Of a stretch of 5,320 nucleotides of DNA, positions 1-5,320 are shown piece by piece; the stretch's first letter is position 1; every line of letters starts with the position of its first letter. The notes under the pieces were generated by a model. That model saw only the letters and a list, made by a program, of their open reading frames with translations, was not told the origin of the DNA and ran no database searches. The stretch spans positions 1-5,320 of the forward strand of contig BTQE01000167.1 of NCBI GenBank assembly GCA_036985715.1, in the 5' to 3' direction. The position numbers were made by a program, and so were the translations under genes. The stretch comes from SMXL01 sp036985715 (GTDB lineage: Bacteria; Bacteroidota; Rhodothermia; Rhodothermales; UBA10348).

Positions 1-2
1 TT

Positions 3-1109
3 GTTTTCGCAGTTACTCCGTTCAATTTTACCGCGATTGCAGGAAATCTGCCAATGGCTCCGGCGCTCATGGGCAATACCGTTGTTTGGAAACCGGCGAC
101 GTCTTCGATCCACTCTTCATACTACGTATACAAGCTCCTCGAGGAAGCTGGTCTGCCACCCGGAGTGATCAACATGATCCCGGGTCGCGGCTCCCAGGTA
201 GGCAAACACGTTTTCTCGTCCGAGTACTTTTCTGGACTTCACTTCACGGGATCGACGTCCACATTTGAGCACATGTGGCGAGCGATCGCTGACAATCTGG
301 GCTCGTACCACTCGTATCCAAGAATCGTTGGCGAGACCGGCGGCAAAGATTTTATTGTAGCACACCCGTCCGCAGATCCAGCCGTCGTGGCTACAGCGAT
401 TGTTCGAGGTGGCTTTGAATACCAGGGGCAAAAATGCTCCGCTGCTTCGAGAATTTATCTTCCAGAATCTCTTTGGGAAGCCACCAAAGAGGTTATGCTC
501 AGTCAACTCAGCGAGATCAAGGTTGGACCCGTAGAAGATTTTTCGAATTTCATGAACGCAGTGATTGACCGGAGTGCGTTTGAAAGCATCACAGGTTACA
601 TCGATCATGCAAAAGCGAGCTCCGATATCGAAGTGCTGCACGGCGGCGGATATTCGGATGAGGAGGGATATTTCATTGAACCAACGGTTCTTCTCGCCCA
701 GGATCCAACGTATCGCTCCATGTGTGAGGAGATCTTCGGACCTGTTGTGTCGATTTACGTGTACGAAGATTCCAAGTACATGGAGACACTGGAGCTCGTC
801 GACCGATCGTCACCGTATGCCTTGACCGGAGCCGTATTTGCCCGGGACCGCGATGTCATTGCCGCATCTACCGACCGGCTCTCAGACAACGCCGGCAATT
901 TTTATATCAACGATAAGCCATCCGGCGCAGTCGTCGGACAGCAGCCGTTCGGAGGAGCCCGCGCGTCGGGTACAAATGACAAAGCGGGATCGCATCTGAA
1001 TCTCTTGAGATGGGTTTCCGCCAGAACGATCAAGGAGAATTTTAATCCACCTTCGGATTATGGTTATCCGTTTCTCGATAGAGATCCCAATGAAGTCGAT
1101 ATCACCTAG
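3..1109 (+). CDS. pruA: Delta-1-pyrroline-5-carboxylate dehydrogenase (ALDH4 family), C-terminal part, 5' end cut by window edge
   Basis: This enzyme oxidises glutamate-5-semialdehyde (the open form of P5C) to glutamate with NAD+, the second step of proline breakdown, in the cytoplasm. The reading frame is open to the left edge and 368 residues are visible. The ATG at 54 is internal, because conserved family sequence (FNFTAIAGNLP) lies before it. Counting from base 3, I see the cofactor-binding FTGS segment at residues 81-84, the general-base glutamate in GETGGK at 111, the catalytic cysteine in GQKCSA at 145, the EEIFGPV motif, and a C-terminal QQPFGGARASGTNDKAG block followed by RTIKENF. 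These are typical of the ALDH4A1/RocA-like P5C dehydrogenases, not of generic aldehyde dehydrogenases. About 170-200 N-terminal residues should lie to the left, judged from the usual length of about 520-560. No proline dehydrogenase domain is visible, so it appears to be a separate enzyme, although the missing part could hide a fusion. The next gene starts 45 bases downstream on the same strand. Confidence 0.94.
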   Translation, partial: VFAVTPFNFTAIAGNLPMAPALMGNTVVWKPATSSIHSSYYVYKLLEEAGLPPGVINMIPGRGSQVGKHVFSSEYFSGLHFTGSTSTFEHMWRAIADNLGSYHSYPRIVGETGGKDFIVAHPSADPAVVATAIVRGGFEYQGQKCSAASRIYLPESLWEATKEVMLSQLSEIKVGPVEDFSNFMNAVIDRSAFESITGYIDHAKASSDIEVLHGGGYSDEEGYFIEPTVLLAQDPTYRSMCEEIFGPVVSIYVYEDSKYMETLELVDRSSPYALTGAVFARDRDVIAASTDRLSDNAGNFYINDKPSGAVVGQQPFGGARASGTNDKAGSHLNLLRWVSARTIKENFNPPSDYGYPFLDRDPNEVDIT

Positions 1110-1154
1110 CCGTCGGATCGAGAATTTATCCACGACCCCTTTTATTTTCAGAAT

Positions 1155-2177
1155 ATGACGAAGAAGTATCGCGTGGTTCAATATGGAATCGGTCCAATTG
1201 GGCAATCCTGTCTAAGAACCATTTTGGCAAAAAATTCGGCGCTTGAACTGGTAGGGGCGATTGACATCGACCCTGACAAAGTTGGAAAAGACGTAGCAGA
1301 TATCGTCGGACAAGATGGAAAAACGGGCGTGACAGTTTCCTCTGATGTTCAGACTGTTCTCGAGTCGACCAAACCGGATGCCGTTGTGCATACAACGTCT
1401 TCCTTTCTGGATCGCATGTATGACCAGCTGATTCTCTGTGCCAAATCGGGTGTGAACGTGGTCTCGTCGACGGAAGAGCTGTCGTTCCCATTTGACCGAC
1501 ATCCGAAGATTTCTCGTGAGATCGACGATGTCGCGAAAGAAAACGGGGTCACCATTTTGGGCACAGGCGTAAATCCCGGATACGCGATGGATGCGCTTGC
1601 GCTGATGGCGACAGGGGTTTGCAATGACGTAACCCGAATCGAGATAAATCGAGTTGTGGACGCCGGCCTCCGGCGCCTCCCACTCCAGATAAAGGTGGGT
1701 GCGGCGTTGACTGTAGAAGTTTTTGAAAAAAAAAGGGCGACCGGCAGATTTGGCCATATCGGACTTGTTGAGTCCGTACGAATGGTAGCTTCCGGCTTGG
1801 GATGGACGCTTTCACGACTCGATGAGCAACTCAATCCCGTAATATCTGGACGTCGGGTGGTGACGCAATATTTGACGGTGGAGGAAGGTCAGGTAGCAGG
1901 TATCCACCATTCGGCGAGAGGCTATATTGGTGACGAAGAGGTACTTTCGCTCAATCTGCAAATGTACGTGGGAGCGGATGATCCGAGAGATGCCGTTTCG
2001 GTAGAGGGGGATCCTCCAATTGACCTCGTCATCCGAGGAGGGATATTTGGCGATACGGCCACCGTAGCAACCCTGATCAATGGAATTCCTCAGGTCGTTT
2101 CTGGAGTTCCAGGTTTGGCTACGGTTATAGACGTCCCCATACCAAAGGCATTCGGAACCAGGTGGTCGATGCAGTAG
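1155..2177 (+). CDS. DapB-like / 2,4-diaminopentanoate dehydrogenase-like NAD(P)-dependent oxidoreductase
   Basis: A complete 340-residue cytoplasmic oxidoreductase. The N-terminus forms a Rossmann fold: strand YRVVQYGIG, then GIGPIGQ (residues 11-17) as the glycine-rich dinucleotide loop, and an acidic IDIDP stretch near 37-40 at the end of the second strand. Residues 132-147 (VTILGTGVNPGYAMDA) carry the NPG motif seen in the family annotated as dihydrodipicolinate reductase-like proteins and ornithine-pathway 2,4-diaminopentanoate dehydrogenase (Ord). The following region (RVVDAGLRRLPLQIKVGAALT, then HIGLVESVRM and LGW) also fits Ord-type proteins and their length of about 340. True DapB is about 270 residues, so lysine synthesis is unlikely. 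The substrate cannot be read from sequence; an amino or diamino acid, or a cyclic imine, is inferred. The position just after a P5C dehydrogenase gene supports a role in amino-acid catabolism. The ATG at 1155 sits directly before the Rossmann strand and has no Shine-Dalgarno sequence. A run of nine A occurs at codons 191-194. Confidence 0.8.
   Translation: MTKKYRVVQYGIGPIGQSCLRTILAKNSALELVGAIDIDPDKVGKDVADIVGQDGKTGVTVSSDVQTVLESTKPDAVVHTTSSFLDRMYDQLILCAKSGVNVVSSTEELSFPFDRHPKISREIDDVAKENGVTILGTGVNPGYAMDALALMATGVCNDVTRIEINRVVDAGLRRLPLQIKVGAALTVEVFEKKRATGRFGHIGLVESVRMVASGLGWTLSRLDEQLNPVISGRRVVTQYLTVEEGQVAGIHHSARGYIGDEEVLSLNLQMYVGADDPRDAVSVEGDPPIDLVIRGGIFGDTATVATLINGIPQVVSGVPGLATVIDVPIPKAFGTRWSMQ
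1726..1734 (+). repeat. A9 homopolymer inside the oxidoreductase gene
   Basis: Nine consecutive A followed by GGG, read as GAA AAA AAA AGG (Glu-Lys-Lys-Arg, residues 191-194). Runs of this length are known to favour RNA polymerase slippage and replication indels. Adding one A would end the protein at the TGA at 1769-1771, and losing one at the TAG at 1786-1788. Either would remove about 40% of the enzyme. The tract is seen directly; any functional effect is inference. Confidence 0.9.
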
Positions 2178-2201
2178 ACCTGACGATTTCTCAAAAAGCA
2201 T

Positions 2202-2681
2202 GTGCCAGTAAACGCTGACTTTGTAGCTAAATCGGTGCGACATCCCGGTACTCGTTCACGAGGCTACGTCTTTTCAGTCTACCTCATTCGGCCGCTGGCT
2301 GCATGCATGCTTCCCGTAATGATCGGAGCCCTGATCTCCATGCTGGAGCGACGCCCGGTATTGCCATACCTGTATGTTGGATTCCCCCTGGCTCTCGGAG
2401 TGGCTGCGATTTGGACAACGATTAACAGCGGGCGCAAACTGGCGGAGATTCATCTCCGTCCGGATGCAATTGCTGTTCGTACGTTATTGGGATCCGCCTC
2501 GCCTCCCGATGAACTTTCGTGGTACCGCCTGCTTGATGTACGGGCTTCAGATTCCGAAATCAAGATCACGGTTGGCTATGATATATTCAATCTGGAAAGG
2601 GAGTACTGGCCAGAGTTCGAATCGTTGAAGTCCGAATTGACAGGTACACTGTATCAGTCTCGGGGCCTCTCGAATACCTGA
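2202..2681 (+). CDS. Small membrane protein with two transmembrane helices and a PH-like cytoplasmic tail, function unknown
   Basis: I do not recognise a named family. The 159-residue product has a short basic N-terminus (RHPGTRSR, residues 13-20), two hydrophobic segments at about 22-48 and 53-74 joined by a short ERRP turn, and a soluble C-terminal part of about 80 residues. That part alternates short strands (AEIHLRPDAIAVRTL, SWYRLLDVRAS, EIKITVGYD) and ends in a helix (EYWPEFESLKSELTGTL). Two helices followed by a strand-rich domain ending in one helix is the layout of bacterial PH-domain membrane proteins, so a PH-like fold is a fair guess from pattern alone. The start is GTG at 2202, 24 bases after the previous stop. 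Another GTG at 2235 would keep both helices and cannot be excluded. There is no Shine-Dalgarno sequence at either. It reads in the same direction as its neighbours and is probably cotranscribed with them. Confidence 0.68.
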   Translation: MPVNADFVAKSVRHPGTRSRGYVFSVYLIRPLAACMLPVMIGALISMLERRPVLPYLYVGFPLALGVAAIWTTINSGRKLAEIHLRPDAIAVRTLLGSASPPDELSWYRLLDVRASDSEIKITVGYDIFNLEREYWPEFESLKSELTGTLYQSRGLSNT

Positions 2682-2724
2682 ATCAATTGCTCCGTATCAG
2701 TTGCCTTGGTTTGACCGTTTTAGC

Positions 2725-3645
2725 ATGATTCAAATTGATCGAACATCTGACGTCCCGCTTCACGCCCAACTCACGAGTCGGCTGCGGTTTTTGATCGCCA
2801 GCGGACATTTCTCGACAGGTGATCTTCTGCCCTCTACACGGGCCATGGCGAAGCAGCTCGGTATTTCGTTCCACACCGTCCGGAGAGCTTATTTGTCGCT
2901 CGAAGAGGAACATTATCTGGAAGCCAGGCAGGGTGCAGGATTTTCGGTCGTCGACCACAAGCTCCCCTCAAAATCTTCCCGCATGGAACAGGGTGCGACG
3001 ATTGTCCACGATGCGCTTCAGCAACTCATCGGCCTCGGATTCGACGAACACGAGATCGACTATTTGATACAGGAGCAATCCTCCATTCTGGAAACTGAAG
3101 ACTTGCCCTATAAAATGGCTCTTGTCGGTGCCTACCGAGAATGGTCAGAGCAGTGTGCAGAACAATTGTCGGATAAGCTTCAGAAACGGGTCATTCCGAT
3201 CGGGATCTCTGATTTGGTACATCACGCCGATGCAGATTTCATCGTTGTACCGTTTCGTCTCCTCCGTTCGATACTTACGCAGGCGCCGAATGCAGACGTG
3301 ATAGGTGTTCAAGCAGAGCTCAGTGCGGAATCTTTGAGTCAGGTGGCAAGACTGCTCGAGCGAGAGACGCTGGGGCTGGTAACTCGTTACGCGGATGCCA
3401 TTGGTCCCCTGACATCCGAACTCCGTGAACAGACCCGCTTCAGTGGTCAGATTCTAGCCGTTTCTGTCGAGCATGGAGATTCACACGTTGCGCCTGTGCT
3501 TTCCCAGAGTGATCTCGTCCTATACACGCAGTCTGCATGGAGAACCATTAAACCGTCGAGTACGAGCGCACTCCGCCAGGCTTTGATCACATTCGAAATC
3601 ACAGAAGCCTCAATCGAGCGCTTGAGGCAACTGATCCCCACCTGA
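2725..3645 (+). CDS. GntR-family transcriptional regulator with an atypical, sensor-like C-terminal domain
   Basis: A complete 306-residue DNA-binding regulator. Residues 1-75 are a classic GntR winged helix: MIQIDRTSDVPLHAQL at the start, GDLLPSTRAMAKQLGIS leading into the helix-turn-helix (about 37-62), recognition helix HTVRRAYLSLEEE, and a wing at EARQGAGFSV. The wing and linker most resemble the YtrA-like branch. A helical linker (about 92-152) precedes a domain of about 150 residues with alternating strands and helices (RVIPIGI, DFIVVPF, DVIGVQA, TLGLVTR, QILAVSV, DLVLYT). This is not the UTRA, FCD or aminotransferase domain of the better-known branches, and it recalls a periplasmic-binding-protein-type sensor fold (inference). 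The ATG at 2725 is preferred over a TTG at 2701 because family proteins begin at this MIQIDR segment. No Shine-Dalgarno sequence is present. Targets are unknown; the upstream genes are the obvious candidates. Its 3' end overlaps the convergent HD-protein gene. Confidence 0.87.
   Translation: MIQIDRTSDVPLHAQLTSRLRFLIASGHFSTGDLLPSTRAMAKQLGISFHTVRRAYLSLEEEHYLEARQGAGFSVVDHKLPSKSSRMEQGATIVHDALQQLIGLGFDEHEIDYLIQEQSSILETEDLPYKMALVGAYREWSEQCAEQLSDKLQKRVIPIGISDLVHHADADFIVVPFRLLRSILTQAPNADVIGVQAELSAESLSQVARLLERETLGLVTRYADAIGPLTSELREQTRFSGQILAVSVEHGDSHVAPVLSQSDLVLYTQSAWRTIKPSSTSALRQALITFEITEASIERLRQLIPT
3610..3645. other. 36-bp tail-to-tail overlap of two convergent coding regions
   Basis: The TGA of the rightward GntR gene is at 3643-3645. 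The stop of the leftward HD-protein gene, read as TCA on the + strand, is at 3610-3612. The last 11 residues of each protein are therefore encoded on opposite strands of the same bases. There is no room here for a terminator outside coding sequence, and I found no strong hairpin with a T-run on either side, so the two transcripts probably overlap at their 3' ends. Confidence 0.88.
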
Positions 3646-5320
3646 TTCCGCTTCGTGCTTTTCAGTGTCGTCTTCTCCCGCTCCAGAAGCGACCTCAGGA
3701 TTTACCGGAGTATCTCCTGGCTTCGACGGCGAATCTTCCTGCTTCGACGATAGTTCTCCCACCTCATCCCCAGGATATTTGACACGAATGTGGTAAATGC
3801 CCATCAAAACGGTCAGAAATGTTTCTTTGATCTTATTCAGATCAGAAAATGTTAGACTACTCTCATCCAGCTGACCGTCCTGCATTCTATCAGCAACAAT
3901 CGCATTGATCAGCGATTCGAGTCTCTTATGATTGGGGTCGTCCTGTGCGCGAGCCGCCGCCTCCACACCATCAGCCAACATCAGGATGCTCGTCTCGGCC
4001 GTATTTGGTTTTGGACCCGGGTACCGGAACTCTGACTCGTGCAAAGTCGTGCCTTCCAGTTTCTGGCGCTCGAGTGCTCTTTGATAGAAAAATTCAATGC
4101 GAGACGAGCCATGATGCATCGGAATAAAATCCATAACCCGCTGAGGAATTCGATAGTTATTGGCGATCTCAAGCCCTTCCTTCACATGATTTGAGATAAT
4201 CAGCGCACTCATCCGGGGCTTCAACTGATCATGAGGATTCGATGACGCCCGTTGATTCTCTACGAAATACTCTGGTTTGGACATCTTTCCTACGTCGTGA
4301 TACAGTGCACCAACCCGGGTCAATAGTGCATTCGCACCGACGGCCGTCGCCGCCGCTTCAGCCAGATTTGCTACCTGCAACACGTGATTAAACGTGCCGG
4401 GAGCTTTCATGCTGAGTTCCTTGAGAAGAGGACGATTCGTATCCGAAAGTTCGAGCAGCGTCAGATCTGTTGTCAAGTCAAAAACGCGCTCGAAAACCAA
4501 GAGCATCGGATACGCGAGAAGCAGTAAGACAGCATTAATACCGCCAAACATCAGTTGATCGGTTAACCTGCCAATGGCCATATTTTGTAGCAGATACCCG
4601 GCACTGAAGACGCTCACGTACCCTAGATAGACAAGTCCGGCACTGAGAAAGAACTGACTTCGGTTTCGAATATCGCGCACACTGAAAATACCCAGCGTAC
4701 CCGCGAACAGGGTTGCGAAAAAGAACGAAAGGTCATAACTGAGAAGGTGTGCACCGATCAAAGCGAGTGTCATCGTCCCGAAGAGGGCGACGCGTGAATC
4801 GAAGAACACGGTGAGCATAATGGCGACACCCACGACGGGCACGACGTACATATCGAAAAGGGCCGCGCGCATGGCCACTCCATAAAAGGCCAGAATGCCT
4901 AGGAAAAGGAGCGCAATTAAGAAAACAAGCCGATTGTCATCAAATATGGGTCGCCTGAGGATATATAGATAAAGAAAGAATATGAGGTACGTCGCGAGAA
5001 TCAGTATCAGCTGACCAAAAAACCTTCGCCACGAAAGACTGACACCAGACCGTTCGTTGCGCTCACGCTCCAATGAAATGAGTTTTCGCTGAATCTCTGG
5101 AGTGATTCGGTCACCTTTACGAACGATGACCTCGTTCTGGCGGACGACACTTTGTGTTGGAAGACTCGCGCGCTCCCGGTTGAACCATCGTTCTTCCGTA
5201 CCCATTCGATCGCATCGAAGCGATGGTTTAAATATGGTCGTAAAAAACAACATCGCGATTGCGGACTCGTCCGCCTCTGACGGGTGTCGATTTCGAAAAG
5301 CGGTTTCCGCCATCGCACGC
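3610..5320 (-). CDS. pgpH: 7TM-HD family phosphohydrolase (PgpH-like cyclic-dinucleotide phosphodiesterase), N-terminus cut by window edge
   Basis: An inner-membrane HD-domain phosphodiesterase. PgpH relatives hydrolyse c-di-AMP to pApA. The frame is open to the right edge, so the ATG at 5311-5313 is probably internal. Numbering from that Met, residues 1-85 match the end of the extracytoplasmic 7TMR-HD domain (QNEVIVRKGDRIT at 59-71). Seven hydrophobic segments follow at about 98-118, 127-147, 153-170, 174-190, 195-211, 221-245 and 253-275. The cytoplasmic HD domain then carries all the expected metal ligands: His310 (GTFNHVLQVANLAEA), His339-Asp340 (LYHDVGKM), His376 (SNHVKEG), His400-His401 (MHHGSS) and Asp448 (LMLADGVEAAAR). 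The signature FRYPGPKPNTAE (429-440) is also family-typical. About 200-300 N-terminal residues are off-window, given usual lengths of 700-850. After about residue 515 comes a charged tail rich in Glu, Asp, Ser, Pro and Gly that is not part of the HD fold. Substrate specificity for c-di-AMP is inferred from the family; the symbol is by homology only. Confidence 0.92.
   Translation of the reverse strand, partial: RAMAETAFRNRHPSEADESAIAMLFFTTIFKPSLRCDRMGTEERWFNRERASLPTQSVVRQNEVIVRKGDRITPEIQRKLISLERERNERSGVSLSWRRFFGQLILILATYLIFFLYLYILRRPIFDDNRLVFLIALLFLGILAFYGVAMRAALFDMYVVPVVGVAIMLTVFFDSRVALFGTMTLALIGAHLLSYDLSFFFATLFAGTLGIFSVRDIRNRSQFFLSAGLVYLGYVSVFSAGYLLQNMAIGRLTDQLMFGGINAVLLLLAYPMLLVFERVFDLTTDLTLLELSDTNRPLLKELSMKAPGTFNHVLQVANLAEAAATAVGANALLTRVGALYHDVGKMSKPEYFVENQRASSNPHDQLKPRMSALIISNHVKEGLEIANNYRIPQRVMDFIPMHHGSSRIEFFYQRALERQKLEGTTLHESEFRYPGPKPNTAETSILMLADGVEAAARAQDDPNHKRLESLINAIVADRMQDGQLDESSLTFSDLNKIKETFLTVLMGIYHIRVKYPGDEVGELSSKQEDSPSKPGDTPVNPEVASGAGEDDTEKHEAESGGDQLPQALD

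Noticed and set aside
54..56. ATG as the start of the P5C dehydrogenase
   Set aside because: Conserved family residues continue upstream in frame to the window edge, so this Met is internal.
117..641. Open frame of 174 codons on the minus strand within pruA
   Set aside because: It lies opposite a well-conserved gene and its translation shows no recognisable domain.
1126..1134. TTATCCACG, close to a DnaA box
   Set aside because: It is a single site with one mismatch to TTATNCACA, with no neighbouring boxes, AT-rich region or replication gene; chance is likely.
1663..1677. Small GC-rich hairpin (CGCCGG CCT CCGGCG)
   Set aside because: It is a 6-bp stem inside a conserved gene with no T-run, so it is not supported as a terminator or regulator.
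1812..2243. Minus-strand open frame of 143 codons across the end of the oxidoreductase gene
   Set aside because: It is mostly antisense to conserved coding sequence and has no domain-like pattern.
2701..2703. TTG as the start of the GntR regulator
   Set aside because: It would add eight residues before the usual family start at MIQIDR; the ATG at 2725 fits better.
2682..2724. Possible promoter for the GntR gene (TTGACC-like element near 2711)
   Set aside because: The element is only about a dozen bases from the start codon and no matching -10 box fits; a promoter cannot be supported.
2725..3645. MocR-type regulator (GntR fused to an aminotransferase)
   Set aside because: The protein is too short, and no PLP-binding lysine motif or aminotransferase signature is visible.
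5311..5313. ATG as the true start of the PgpH-like protein
   Set aside because: The frame stays open to the right edge, and the family's extracytoplasmic domain should extend well beyond this point.

Overview
The window holds five protein genes packed almost end to end. Four read rightward: the 3' part of a proline-degradation aldehyde dehydrogenase (to 1109), a DapB/2,4-diaminopentanoate dehydrogenase-like NAD(P) oxidoreductase (1155-2177), a small two-helix membrane protein (2202-2681) and a GntR-type regulator (2725-3645). One reads leftward: a 7TM-HD phosphohydrolase of the PgpH family (3610 to beyond the right edge). The first and last genes are cut by the window edges. No RNA gene, mobile element, CRISPR array or convincing terminator was found, and no gap exceeds 45 bases.

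The sequence looks like a free-living bacterium of intermediate GC. The P5C dehydrogenase is of the long ALDH4A1-like type and the HD protein is of the 7TMR-HD type. The three internal starts lack a Shine-Dalgarno sequence. Together these fit the Bacteroidota/Rhodothermota/Balneolota group. That is an inference from protein flavour and start context, not a firm assignment.

The four rightward genes are separated by only 45, 24 and 43 bases with no visible promoter or hairpin between them, so they may be one transcript. The first two are both NAD(P)-dependent enzymes of amino-acid-type substrates. P5C dehydrogenase makes glutamate from proline (or from ornithine-derived glutamate semialdehyde). 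The second enzyme resembles dehydrogenases acting on amino or diamino acids. The GntR protein downstream, with a C-terminal domain that looks like a ligand sensor, is a plausible local regulator, but nothing in the sequence proves it.

The leftward gene belongs to a separate unit, a membrane cyclic-dinucleotide (c-di-AMP type) phosphodiesterase. Its end overlaps the end of the regulator gene by 36 bases. I see no clearly new biological system here. The points most worth checking are the enzyme pairing, the sensor-like domain of the GntR protein, the tail-to-tail overlap and an A9 tract inside the second gene.
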